Made by a program: the position numbers and the translations under genes. Shown in pieces: positions 56,063-64,000 of a stretch of DNA of 64,000 bases; the first letter of the stretch is position 1; each line of letters begins with the position of its first letter. Source of the DNA: Geobacter sp. FeAm09 (lineage in GTDB: Bacteria > Desulfobacterota > Desulfuromonadia > Geobacterales > Pseudopelobacteraceae); the NCBI RefSeq assembly GCF_008330225.1, contig NZ_CP042466.1, positions 3,776,001 through 3,840,000 on the forward strand, written 5' to 3'. The notes under the pieces are model-generated. The model worked only from the letters and a program-made list of their open reading frames with translations. It made no database searches and had not been told where the DNA came from.

Positions 56063-56821
56063 ATGAAGGTAACCATCCTGGGGAGCGGGACATCCACCGG
56101 GGTCCCCATGGTGGGATGCAAATGCCGGGTATGCACGTCGGACGACCCGAAGGACCGCAGGACCCGGGCGTCCCTGCTGATCCACCATGGGGGGCGCACC
56201 ATCCTGGTGGACACCTCCACCGACCTGCGGCGGCAGGCCCTGCGCGAAGGGGTGGAAAGGATCGACGCCGTTCTCTTCACCCACCCCCATGCCGACCACG
56301 TGAACGGCATCGACGACCTGCGCGGCTTCCACTTTCTGCACAAAGAGGTCGTTCCCTGCTATGCCTCCGCCGAGACCTTCCGGGGCTTGTGGACGGGGTT
56401 CCGCTACATCTTTTTCGAAACCGGCGGGTCGGGCTATACGCCGCTTTTGTCGCCCCGGGAGCTTTCCGGCCCCTTCGAGCTGTTCGGGCTGACGGTCGTC
56501 CCGATCCCGCTGCTGCACGGCAAGGGCACCGCCACAGGTTTCCGCATCGGGCCGATTGCCTACCTGACGGACTGCAGCGCCATTCCCGCCAGTTCCCTGC
56601 CGCTCCTGGAGGGACTCGACGTGCTGATCATGGACGGACTGCGCTGGACGCCCCATCCGTTCCACTTCAACATCGAGGGGGCCATTGCCGCGGTGGAACC
56701 GATCAGGCCGGCCCGCGTCGTCCTCACCCATCTGACCCACGAAGTGCTCCACAGCGAACAGGCCACGCTGCCGCCCGGCTTCGAATTCGCCTACGACGGC
56801 ATGGCGTTCGATGTAATGTAA
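56063..56821 (+). CDS. PhnP-like metallo-beta-lactamase-fold hydrolase
   Basis: The 252-residue product has the MBL fold: GSGTSTGVPMVGCKCRVCTS with a cysteine pair near the start, FTHPHADHVNGIDDLR (metal ligands), HGKGTATGFRIG, YLTDCSAIP and THLTHEVL near the end. It resembles PhnP-type phosphodiesterases. The substrate is unknown since no phosphonate genes are nearby. AAAGGACGTCGA precedes ATG 56063. Confidence 0.88.
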   Translation: MKVTILGSGTSTGVPMVGCKCRVCTSDDPKDRRTRASLLIHHGGRTILVDTSTDLRRQALREGVERIDAVLFTHPHADHVNGIDDLRGFHFLHKEVVPCYASAETFRGLWTGFRYIFFETGGSGYTPLLSPRELSGPFELFGLTVVPIPLLHGKGTATGFRIGPIAYLTDCSAIPASSLPLLEGLDVLIMDGLRWTPHPFHFNIEGAIAAVEPIRPARVVLTHLTHEVLHSEQATLPPGFEFAYDGMAFDVM

Positions 56822-56849
56822 TATGTGATTGTGACGGGAGAGGGAGACT

Positions 56850-58688
56850 ATGCACAAGGACATACGGCTACATGGGCAGGTCGGCAGCCACGTCGAGTAT
56901 TTCGTCATGGTGGTGGGCAACGACGCCTATCAGCGCTACTTTTTCAACATCGTCCAGGAGGAGGAGCACCTCCGCATCTTCTCGCCGGGCAACGAGTTCA
57001 TTATCACGCCCCAGGGGATCGGCTACCAGGGAAACGGCGGTTATTTCTGCGAATACATGTTCGGCGTGGACCAGCCCTCCTCGGATCTCGCCAAACCGGA
57101 CATCATCAACCGCCTGGTCATGTACGGAGCGCGTTCCGACGACACGGGCTCCATCCGCTTCAGCGACCGCACCCAGGGCGAGGAGAGCTTCGAGAACATC
57201 TTTTTCGAGGGCAACGCCGTCTGCAACTACTACTTTTTCGTCCACTCCACCCAACTCTCCCGCAAGCTGAAATACCAGCAGGAGGAACTGGTCAAGAATC
57301 TCGGCAAGGTCATCAAGCGCTCGGAATCGGTGGGCGACGAGCGCGACGACGCCCTGATCGCCAACATCTTCCCGCTGCTCAAGGACGATTCGGCCCAACT
57401 CTTCATCATCAAGCTGATCAACCGCCACCACCGGGAATACCGCGACCTCTTCAAAAGCCTGTACTACCGCAACAAAAAGATCGCCGACGACGATTTCGCC
57501 CGCCTGGTCAAGCTTGCGGCCACCTACCGGATCGACCGCTACCAGCAGGAGCGCATGCGCATCGACGCCATGTACCGCCATCCGTCCAACAAGCGCATCG
57601 TGGACGAATACCGCAACATCCTTCTGGCCTGCAACAGCAAGGGGGAGATCAGCCACCTGGACAACGCCCGGCTGACCCGGCTCAAGACCCTGTCGGTGCG
57701 CAACAAGATCCCCGGCGCCCTGTTCTATACCCTGGACGAAATGCTCAAAAAGGGGCGCAATCTGGTCCACCACCAGGAACAGGATTACATCGCCGCCACC
57801 CGCGAGGTGCTGCAGGGGATCTTCCTCAGGGAAAAGGAGATCGAAAGCCCGATCAACCGCGAAGACATGCTCAACCTGATCCTGGCCAAGAAAAAGGCCG
57901 TGGAGAACCGCGACCATTTCTTCGACCAGCTCATGCTGGACGCCAGCAAGGAGTGCGACGAAAAGATCCGCGACGGCGCCGACCCGGGGCTGATGGACGG
58001 CTTTTCCTACGTCATCACCTACCTGGACCGTTTCGACAGCGTCTCGAACCTGATCAGCCAACTGGCCTTCATGGAGAACGTGCGGGTCAGCGAGGAGATG
58101 CTGCAGGGGCTCCTGGAGCACAAGGCCGCCTTCGACAACCTCAAGGTGGGATGTTTCGAGGAGCTGTTCATCCGTGAACTGTTCCACAACGCCTACCTGG
58201 GCCGTTTCGGGCGGCGCAAGGTGACGGTCCTCCTGGCGGGGCTCAATGCCGTGGAGCGGCGTACCGGCACCACGGAGGAATTGCACCGGCAGCTCCAGGA
58301 AATCGACCAGGAAGAACGTCTGTCGGCGGTGCTCCTGGAACATGTGCGCGACCGGATCCGCAACTTCTACTCCCGGTTCACCACCAAGGCCGACCAGGAG
58401 GCCCTGCGCCGCGAGGTGATCGAGGAGCTGAAGAACAAGCGGCTCATCAAGGCCGACATCCCCGACCACCTGTTTCACGAAACCATCTTCACCATCAAGA
58501 AGGAGGCCATGTACCTCCACTCCCTGCTGCCCCAGATCATCGCCGAGCGCAATGTGGGGTTGCGGGAGGATTTCCTGGAAAACTCCGGCCTCGACCGTTT
58601 CTATGTGGAGGAGTTGGAGCGGGAATACTACGAGAAGAACGGCTTGAACCTGGAGGGGCTGTACCAGATCAGGAAGGGCCTCAGTTAG
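56850..58688 (+). CDS. Conserved protein of unknown function
   Basis: The 612-residue product is long, charged and helical, with no recognised enzymatic motif. It begins MHKDIRLHGQVGSHVEYFVMVVGND and contains repeated helix-rich stretches (KKIADDDFARLVKLAATYRID, QEDYIAATREVLQGIFLREKEIE-like, LEHVRDRIRNFYSRF). No signal peptide or membrane segment is seen. I recall similar proteins in Geobacter annotated only as a TIGR family; I cannot confirm. It follows the MBL gene by 28 bases in the same direction, with GGGAGAGGGAGACT upstream. Confidence 0.8.
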   Translation: MHKDIRLHGQVGSHVEYFVMVVGNDAYQRYFFNIVQEEEHLRIFSPGNEFIITPQGIGYQGNGGYFCEYMFGVDQPSSDLAKPDIINRLVMYGARSDDTGSIRFSDRTQGEESFENIFFEGNAVCNYYFFVHSTQLSRKLKYQQEELVKNLGKVIKRSESVGDERDDALIANIFPLLKDDSAQLFIIKLINRHHREYRDLFKSLYYRNKKIADDDFARLVKLAATYRIDRYQQERMRIDAMYRHPSNKRIVDEYRNILLACNSKGEISHLDNARLTRLKTLSVRNKIPGALFYTLDEMLKKGRNLVHHQEQDYIAATREVLQGIFLREKEIESPINREDMLNLILAKKKAVENRDHFFDQLMLDASKECDEKIRDGADPGLMDGFSYVITYLDRFDSVSNLISQLAFMENVRVSEEMLQGLLEHKAAFDNLKVGCFEELFIRELFHNAYLGRFGRRKVTVLLAGLNAVERRTGTTEELHRQLQEIDQEERLSAVLLEHVRDRIRNFYSRFTTKADQEALRREVIEELKNKRLIKADIPDHLFHETIFTIKKEAMYLHSLLPQIIAERNVGLREDFLENSGLDRFYVEELEREYYEKNGLNLEGLYQIRKGLS

Positions 58689-58731
58689 CGGGGGGCGTTC
58701 GCCTGCGCTTGAGGGCGGCCCCTCTTCGGGC

Positions 58732-58806
58732 CCGGCGATGGAGTTCGCCGCAACCGCTTGCCAAAGCTGATGACTCCTGCCTTCACCTGCGAGGCAGGAG
58801 TTTTTT
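58732..58806 (+). ncRNA. Fluoride riboswitch (crcB motif)
   Basis: GGCGATGGAGTTCGCC, then AACCGC, then CTGATGACTCCTGCC matches the crcB motif. The 3' part overlaps an intrinsic terminator (ACTCCTGCC / GGCAGGAGT and six T) at 58773-58806. Fluoride binding should stabilise the aptamer and prevent termination, switching on crcB 114 bases downstream. Confidence 0.93.
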
Positions 58807-58919
58807 ATCTCCGGGGCGGACTTCGCCAGCCGGCAGAGGCACCACCCGGGGCACCCGGCGAAACAGGGGTGACATCGCCCGAAAGGCCGCTATACTTTCA
58901 TGCACGGAGGAGGTTCCAG

Positions 58920-59309
58920 ATGAAGACCGCTGCCGCCATAGCCATCTTCTGCGCCGGGGGGGGGCTTGCCCGCTACTATCTCTCGGGGTGGGTCTACAGC
59001 CAGCTCGGCCGGGTGTTCCCCTACGGCACCTTTGCCGTCAACATCATCGGCGCCTACCTCATCGGCCTGATCATGGAGATGGGTCTGCGCAGCACCGCCA
59101 TCTCCGATACGCTGCGCCTGGGGCTGACCGTCGGCTTTCTCGGCGGGCTGACGACCTTCTCCACCTTCAGCTACGAAACCTTCAAGCTGCTGGAGGATGG
59201 CCAGTTCCTCATGGCCTTTGCCAACGTGCTGGCCAGCGTGGCGCTCTGCCTGCTCTTCACCTGGCTCGGCATCATTACCGTCCGGGCGGCACTTCAAGGA
59301 GGATTGTGA
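58920..59309 (+). CDS. crcB: Fluoride channel CrcB/FluC
   Basis: CrcB/FluC is a dual-topology dimeric channel that exports fluoride. The 129-residue product has four hydrophobic helices and signature residues GGLARYYLSGWV, GTFAVNIIGAYLIGLIM (the N in FAVNIIG) and TVGFLGGLTTFSTFSYETF. It follows the fluoride riboswitch. ATG 58920 has GGAGGAGG upstream. The stop shares bases with the DUF190 start (TGATG). Confidence 0.95.
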   Translation: MKTAAAIAIFCAGGGLARYYLSGWVYSQLGRVFPYGTFAVNIIGAYLIGLIMEMGLRSTAISDTLRLGLTVGFLGGLTTFSTFSYETFKLLEDGQFLMAFANVLASVALCLLFTWLGIITVRAALQGGL

Positions 59310-59656
59310 TGACCAAATTGATCGGCGAGAATGTGCTGATGCGGATCTTCATCGGGGAGAGCGACCGCTGCGGCCGCAAGCCGCTCTACGAGGCGCTGGT
59401 GGAGCTGCTGCGCGGCGAGGGCTTTGCCGGGGCCACGGTCCTGCGCGGGATATGCGGTTTCGGCGCCCAGAGCGTGTTCCACACCCAAAAGCTCCTGGAC
59501 CTGTCCGCCGACCTGCCGCTGGTGGTCGAGGTGGTGGACAGCCAGGAGCGGATCAACGCCGTCATGCCCCGCATCGACGAGATGATGGACGGCGGCATGA
59601 TCACGCTGGAAAAGGCGACGGTCATCCGCTACAGCCGCAAAAACAGGGAGCCGTAA
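59309..59656 (+). CDS. DUF190 family protein, CrcB partner
   Basis: The 115-residue product has the DUF190 pattern: LMRIFIGESDRCGRKPLYEALVELLRGEGFAGATVLRGICGFG near residue 10, LSADLPLVVEVVDSQERINAVMPRIDEMMDGGMITLEKATVIRY. These PII-like proteins often sit beside crcB. Role unknown, perhaps regulation of fluoride export. It overlaps crcB by one base and shares its riboswitch control. Confidence 0.9.
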   Translation: MTKLIGENVLMRIFIGESDRCGRKPLYEALVELLRGEGFAGATVLRGICGFGAQSVFHTQKLLDLSADLPLVVEVVDSQERINAVMPRIDEMMDGGMITLEKATVIRYSRKNREP

Positions 59657-59685
59657 ACCGAAGGCCCAACCGCCGCCGCAGGCCC

Positions 59686-61038
59686 CTACAGTGCGATGCC
59701 GTGCAGGTCGCGTCGGTGGTATCTCCAGGCAAAGGCCGCCCCGCGGAAGTACCAGTCGATCAGAAAGACCCCCCACACGGCGTACAGGGAGAGGTGCAGC
59801 CATTCGGCCGCAACCCACGACAACGCCACCCGTATCCCCCACATGGCCACCAGCGTGACGATGAAGACGTAGAAGGTGTCGCCCGTTCCCCGCAGACTGC
59901 CGGCATAGACGAACGAAAGCGCCAGCGGCACCTGGGCGAAGGCCACGAGCCGCAGGAAGACGCTCCCCTTTGCAATGACGTCGCCGTCATGGGTGAACAG
60001 CCCGATCAGGTAGTGGGGGGCGCAGAAGAAGACGAGCGCCATGAGGGTCATGACCAGCACGGCCAGCCGCAGCGCTTCGTTGTGGCTGATGCGGGCGCGG
60101 CGGAGTTTCCCGGCCCCCAGGGCCTGCCCCATGAGCGTGGCGGCGGCGATCCCCATGCCGGCGCCGGGCATGAAGGAGAGGGACTCGATGGAGACCCCGA
60201 TCTGGTGGGCGGCGTAGGCGCCGGTGCCGTAGCCGATGATGAAGCTCGCATAGAAGAGCTGGCCGCTCTGCTGGGCGACCCGCTCCAGGGCCACCGGCCA
60301 GCCCACCCGCCAGATCCTGCCGAAAAGCGGCCCGTCCGGCCGGCCGAAGGTGAGATGCCCCTTGCGCACCGCCTGGACCAGCAGGTAGGAACAGCCGACG
60401 AATTCCGAACTGTTGATGGCGATGGCCGCCCCCTCGACCCCCAGCGCCGGCAACCCGAAGGTGCCGTAGATCAGCGGCCAGGCCAGGGCGACGTGCAGGA
60501 TGTTGACCAGGATGACCGCCTCCATGGGGGTGCGGGTGTCCCCGGAGCCCTGCATGATGGCGGAGAGGATGTTGAGGCCGGTGGTCCACACGAGGCCGAG
60601 AAACACCAGGCGGATGTAGTCGGCGGCCAGGGCCTGGACATCGGACGCGGCGCCCATCATGCGGGCGATGTCGCCTCCCCAGGCGGCCCCCGCCGCCGTG
60701 CAGACCGCCGTCATGGCCAGGCAGGCGAGGCAGCTCGCGAAGGCCGCCCGGCGGGCCTCCTCGCGCCTGCCGGCGCCCCACAGATGGGCGATCACCACCG
60801 TGGCTCCGGTGGCCAGCCCCCAAAACACGGTCATGGTGACGAACATCAGGAGCTGCCCCAGCCCGGTGGCGGCGATGGAGGCGGCCCCCAAACCGCCGGT
60901 CAGGAAGATATCGACGATGGATACCAGCCTTTGGAACAGCGAGGAGAGGAGCACCGGCATGGAGAGGCGGAAGACGTCGCGCCGGATGGAAACCGGCTTG
61001 GGCCGGCGCGGGATGGTTGTGGGGAAACGAAACGGCAT
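59686..61038 (-). CDS. MATE-family multidrug/toxin efflux pump
   Basis: The 450-residue product has twelve hydrophobic segments in two homologous halves, as in NorM-like MATE exporters (SIPVLLSSLFQRLVSIVDIFLTGGLG-like at the start; QQSGQLFYASFIIGYGTGAYAAHQIG and GAGMGIAAATLMGQALGAG in the second half). It exchanges cations for organic cations. It is convergent with crcB/DUF190, and its start lies 100 bases from the flgL stop. Confidence 0.9.
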   Translation of the reverse strand: MPFRFPTTIPRRPKPVSIRRDVFRLSMPVLLSSLFQRLVSIVDIFLTGGLGAASIAATGLGQLLMFVTMTVFWGLATGATVVIAHLWGAGRREEARRAAFASCLACLAMTAVCTAAGAAWGGDIARMMGAASDVQALAADYIRLVFLGLVWTTGLNILSAIMQGSGDTRTPMEAVILVNILHVALAWPLIYGTFGLPALGVEGAAIAINSSEFVGCSYLLVQAVRKGHLTFGRPDGPLFGRIWRVGWPVALERVAQQSGQLFYASFIIGYGTGAYAAHQIGVSIESLSFMPGAGMGIAAATLMGQALGAGKLRRARISHNEALRLAVLVMTLMALVFFCAPHYLIGLFTHDGDVIAKGSVFLRLVAFAQVPLALSFVYAGSLRGTGDTFYVFIVTLVAMWGIRVALSWVAAEWLHLSLYAVWGVFLIDWYFRGAAFAWRYHRRDLHGIAL

Positions 61039-61083
61039 GGTTCAGTATACGGCCCGCCTCTCACGGACTCAAGGCATTTGAGA

Positions 61084-61114
61084 TAAAAAAAGCGGGGCCG
61101 TGAAGGCCCCGCTT
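61084..61114 (-). terminator. Intrinsic terminator of the flgNKL genes
   Basis: GCGGGGCC and GGCCCCGC pair around a five-base loop, and the A-run on the plus strand gives a U-tract on the minus strand. It lies just after the flgL stop. Confidence 0.85.
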
Positions 61115-61137
61115 GGCGGACAGCGGCGCAGGACGGC

Positions 61138-62049
61138 TCAGAGATAATCCAGGAGCGACATCTGGGAGATCTTGGCCGTGGCGGACAGGGCGGCACTGAA
61201 GGCGTTCTGCTGCTGGGTCAGCTGCACCCCCAGCTTGGCCAGATCGACGTACTGGATATTGCTGGCGATATCTTCCAGGGTGTTTTTGTTGCTGGTATTC
61301 ATCTTGGTCATGTTCTCGAGCCGTATCATCCGCGCGGCCAGGTCGCTCTGGGCGTTGGCGATCTGCTTGGCGCCGGTTTCCAGGTCTTTCGCCCCCTGCT
61401 GGATGGCGGTCACGTTGCTCGGGGTGGTGCTGTCCCCCACCGCCGCGATGAGGTTGTCGAAGGTTTGCAGGATATCCGTCGTGCCGTAGCTGGGGCTCGT
61501 GCCGGTCCCCTTGAGGACCCGGTCGCCGGTGAGGTTCATGGCCTGGGTGGAATTCTGGGCCACCTCGATCTGGAGCTGGGTGCCGTCGCCCGCATAGGTG
61601 TTGTTGGCGGTGTTGAACGGCGGCGTGCTGCTGTCGGCCCCCCCGAAGACGTACTGGTCCCCCGACTGGGTGTTGGCCATATCGATGATCTGCTTCTTGA
61701 GCGCCACCAGCTGGTCGTTCACCGTCTGGCGTTCCGTGGCGTCGTTGCTGCCGCTGCTGACGCTGTTGACCAGGGATTTGGCCTGGGCCAGGAAATCGGA
61801 TATGCCGGTCAAAGCGGTATTGGTGACCGTCATGAAGGTGTTGGCCTTGGTGATGTTGCTCGAATACTGGTCGGTGGCCTTGAGCTTGTCGCCGATGTCC
61901 ATCAGTATCCTGGCCGCGATCGGGTCATCGCTCGGGCGGTTGATATTCTGCTCGGTCGTGGACAGTTCCTGCAGCTTGTCGAGCCGGGAACGCCCCTGCT
62001 GGAGGTTGTAAATGGCATTATTGGCGGTCATGTTCGAGGTAATGCGCAT
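61138..62049 (-). CDS. flgL: Flagellar hook-filament junction protein FlgL
   Basis: FlgL joins the hook to the filament and is exported by the flagellar type III system. The 303-residue product has the N-terminal MRITSNMTANNAIYNLQQGRSRLDKLQELSTTEQNINRPSDDPIAA pattern and the C-terminal IQYVDLAKLGVQLTQQQNAFSAALSATAKISQMSLLDYL coiled region. It starts 11 bases after flgK. The chain is close to the usual flagellin-family length. Confidence 0.93.
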   Translation of the reverse strand: MRITSNMTANNAIYNLQQGRSRLDKLQELSTTEQNINRPSDDPIAARILMDIGDKLKATDQYSSNITKANTFMTVTNTALTGISDFLAQAKSLVNSVSSGSNDATERQTVNDQLVALKKQIIDMANTQSGDQYVFGGADSSTPPFNTANNTYAGDGTQLQIEVAQNSTQAMNLTGDRVLKGTGTSPSYGTTDILQTFDNLIAAVGDSTTPSNVTAIQQGAKDLETGAKQIANAQSDLAARMIRLENMTKMNTSNKNTLEDIASNIQYVDLAKLGVQLTQQQNAFSAALSATAKISQMSLLDYL

Positions 62050-62060
62050 GGCGGCAGCTC

Positions 62061-63455
62061 CTAACGTATGAGTCCGATGACCGTGTCCATCATGTCGGTC
62101 GCGGTGGTGATGATCTTGGATGACGCCTGGTAGGAACGCTGGTATTTCACCAGGTTGGTCAGTTCCTCGTCCAGCGACACCCCTGAATTGGATTCGCGCA
62201 GCGTGCTCAGTTGGTTGCTGAACGCCTCGTCCTGGGCCACGGTGTTCTGGCTCGACTGCACATCCAGGCCGACCTTGCTGGCCAGGGAGTTGTAATAGCC
62301 GGTGAAGGTGGAGCCCCCCATGGTGCTGGTGTCGTTGAGCAGCGCGGCCATGGCCACGGCGTTGCTGTTGTCCCCCGAGAGGGTGGCGCTCCCCGAGGCC
62401 GCAATCTGGTCCGTGCTGGTGAGGGCCGGGTTGATGGCGATCGTTGCCGCGCTTGCGGCGGGGCTGAACATGGCGATGCCCGCCGCGCCGGGAGGCCCGC
62501 TGATGTCGAAACCCGCCGCCTGCTGGGCATTGACCTTGGACGCAATCGTGCTCGCCAGGGCATCCACCTGGCTCAGGTAGCCGGGGATGATCGTATCGCG
62601 CAGGGCAAGGGTCGCCCCCAGCGCCCCCTGGGTCGGCGTGACCGCTGCCGCGGCGGCCCCGCCGGCGGGCGTCAGGTTGACGTCGTAGAGGCCGGTGGCG
62701 GCGTTGGTGGTCAGGGAGAAGGCGCCGGCCTGCTGGCCGGTCACCAGGGCGGCACCCCCGTCCGCGAACTTGATGTCCGTGGTGCCGTCGCTGTTCTCGG
62801 TATAGGTGATGCCGATCTGCTTGGAAAGGTTCTGTACCAGCAGGTCCCGCTGGTCCTTCAGCTCGTTGGCGTTGCCGCTTACCAGTTGGGTCGTCTTGAT
62901 CTGGCTGTTGAGCTGGGCGATATCCTTCAGGGTGGCGTTGATGCTGTCCGTCATGGAGACGAGCGAGGTATTCTGGGTGGTGATGGTGTCGTTCAGGGTC
63001 TTGCTGACGGCATGGAAGTCGTCCACCAGGATCTGGGCGCGGGTCAGGACCGCCTGGCGCTCCGCCGTGCCGCCCGGATTGAGGGTCAGGTCCTGCCAGG
63101 CCCCGAAAAATTTGGAGATGGCGTCGCCCAGGCCGTCGTTTTTGACCTCGTTGAAGCTGGGTTCGATCTGCTGCAGCACGGTGGATTTGGTCGTGTCGTA
63201 ACCGAGGGTGGTCTGGCCGGTCACCATCTGCTGTTGCAGCAGGCTGTCGTAGTACCGCTCCACGGTGGTGATGTTGACGCCGGTACCGATGGAGAAACCG
63301 TTGGACATGGTCTGGGGCGCGGTCTCCAGGACGGCCCGCTGGCGGGAATAGCCGGGCGTATTGACGTTGGCGATATTCTCACCGGTGACCTCGGTTGCTA
63401 TCTGGTAGGCGTTGAGGCCGCTCTTGCCGATCTGCATTATGGAATTAAGGCTCAT
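62061..63455 (-). CDS. flgK: Flagellar hook-associated protein FlgK
   Basis: FlgK is the first hook-filament junction protein. The 464-residue product opens MSLNSIMQIGKSGLNAYQIATEVTGENIANVNTPGYSRQRAVLE and ends SLDEELTNLVKYQRSYQASSKIITTATDMMDTVIGLIR, the family signatures. The middle (about residues 200-380) is Ala/Gly-rich and variable. It is slightly short for the family. The ribosome site AAGGAGG lies within the end of flgN. Confidence 0.94.
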   Translation of the reverse strand: MSLNSIMQIGKSGLNAYQIATEVTGENIANVNTPGYSRQRAVLETAPQTMSNGFSIGTGVNITTVERYYDSLLQQQMVTGQTTLGYDTTKSTVLQQIEPSFNEVKNDGLGDAISKFFGAWQDLTLNPGGTAERQAVLTRAQILVDDFHAVSKTLNDTITTQNTSLVSMTDSINATLKDIAQLNSQIKTTQLVSGNANELKDQRDLLVQNLSKQIGITYTENSDGTTDIKFADGGAALVTGQQAGAFSLTTNAATGLYDVNLTPAGGAAAAAVTPTQGALGATLALRDTIIPGYLSQVDALASTIASKVNAQQAAGFDISGPPGAAGIAMFSPAASAATIAINPALTSTDQIAASGSATLSGDNSNAVAMAALLNDTSTMGGSTFTGYYNSLASKVGLDVQSSQNTVAQDEAFSNQLSTLRESNSGVSLDEELTNLVKYQRSYQASSKIITTATDMMDTVIGLIR

Positions 63456-63938
63456 CTATGCCTCCTTGTTGATGATGGACGCGCCCGTCGGGCGCTGCTG
63501 CTGGTAGCCGCCCGATGCACCGTACACGCTCGCCTGGTTGAGGAGGCGGGTCAAAAAATTCAGCGAGGTCCCCACCGTTGCCATGAAGCGCTCCGCAATG
63601 TCCCGGTTCAGGGCGGCCCGCTCCTGCACCTGCCGGGCCGCGTCATTGAGTTCGCGGTACAGCCGTGGAATCCCCTTCTCCCGGGTTGCGGCGACCACTG
63701 CCCCCAGGGTGGCGTCCGGGCCGAGCCCGGCGGCGCGGGCGGCCGCGGCGATCGCCTGGCGCAGGGGGCCGGTATGCGCCTCGATGCGCCCCGTCAGTTC
63801 CTCCTTCAGCCGGTTCACCTCCGCCATGGCCTCCAGGTTCATGTCCCCAAGCTCGCGCGTCTCCCGCTCGAGGAGGAGCCGCAGCTCTTCGAGGAGCTGC
63901 AACTGGGTCGTGAGTATCTCGGTGAGTGTTTTATCCAT
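63456..63938 (-). CDS. flgN: FlgN-like flagellar export chaperone
   Basis: FlgN keeps FlgK and FlgL export-competent. The 160-residue helical product begins MDKTLTEILTTQLQLLEELRLLLERETRELGDMNLEAMAEVNRLKEEL, the charged alpha-helical FlgN pattern. Its position directly before flgK supports the call; stop and flgK start are adjacent. Confidence 0.85.
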   Translation of the reverse strand: MDKTLTEILTTQLQLLEELRLLLERETRELGDMNLEAMAEVNRLKEELTGRIEAHTGPLRQAIAAAARAAGLGPDATLGAVVAATREKGIPRLYRELNDAARQVQERAALNRDIAERFMATVGTSLNFLTRLLNQASVYGASGGYQQQRPTGASIINKEA

Positions 63939-63947
63939 GGGCGCTCT

Positions 63948-64000
63948 TTATTCCCGGGTGTCCGTCTTTTTGCCCGGATTGCGGCTTTCCTGGCGGATGA
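63948..64000 (-). CDS. C-terminal tail of a gene upstream of flgN (partial)
   Basis: A minus-strand frame ends IRQESRNPGKKTDTRE and stops at 63948. Too little is visible to name it. Flagellar gene order suggests flgM or flgJ, but the residues do not confirm that. Confidence 0.4.
   Translation of the reverse strand, partial: IRQESRNPGKKTDTRE

Overview
The window looks like the chromosome of a GC-rich Geobacteraceae-type bacterium (Desulfuromonadia). The reasons are multiheme c-type cytochromes paired with outer-membrane barrels, two sigma-54 activators, a T-box leader on leuA, a complete livHMGF set, flagellar genes, a PEP-CTERM protein and several small dispersed repeats of the kind common in Geobacter. 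This placement is inferred from gene content only. I saw no rRNA, tRNA or CRISPR array.

Layout: 0-4.5 kb, an EamA transporter and livHMGF. 4.5-5.6 kb, a vapBC module and repeats. 5.7-8.4 kb, a strongly AT-rich foreign island with an HNH protein and a translationally coupled receiver/histidine-kinase pair. 8.6-10.8 kb, a PEP-CTERM protein and a MshEN-CAP fusion. 11.1-14.2 kb, T-box-leuA followed by a hicAB cassette bracketed by a second copy of the leuA 3' end. 14.4-19.2 kb, a porin / pentaheme lipoprotein / giant multiheme lipoprotein locus. 19.3-26.1 kb, a sigma-54 activator, a TIR-domain protein, an IS30 remnant, a membrane protein, a glutaredoxin-like protein and higBA. 26.2-31.2 kb, RNase J, plsC, rlmH, rsfS and nadD. 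31.4-43.3 kb, dapF-gspCDEF-glgP-gspLMN, a type II secretion operon with no pseudopilin genes. 43.7-50.7 kb, a candidate respiratory operon (monoheme lipoprotein, Tat-exported flavoprotein, outer-membrane barrel, hexaheme cytochrome, TatA) with a good sigma-54 promoter and a divergent sigma-54 activator. 50.8-59.7 kb, a plus-strand run: gamma carbonic anhydrase, EamA, YbaK, RarD, MntH, UspA, a metallo-hydrolase, an unknown conserved protein, and a fluoride riboswitch with crcB and a DUF190 gene. 59.7-64 kb, a MATE pump and flgN-flgK-flgL.

Five otherwise intact genes (EamA at 0.1-1.0 kb, the porin, RNase J, GlgP, EamA at 51-52 kb) are each broken by exactly one missing base in a run of 5-7 G or C. 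The uniform direction and sequence type point to homopolymer undercalls in the assembly rather than real mutations.

The most interesting candidates for new biology are the Tat-flavoprotein/cytochrome/barrel operon with its own TatA, the AT-rich HNH + receiver + kinase island, the CxxCH/Cx5CH tandem-repeat cytochrome, and the leuA 3'-end duplication around hicAB.
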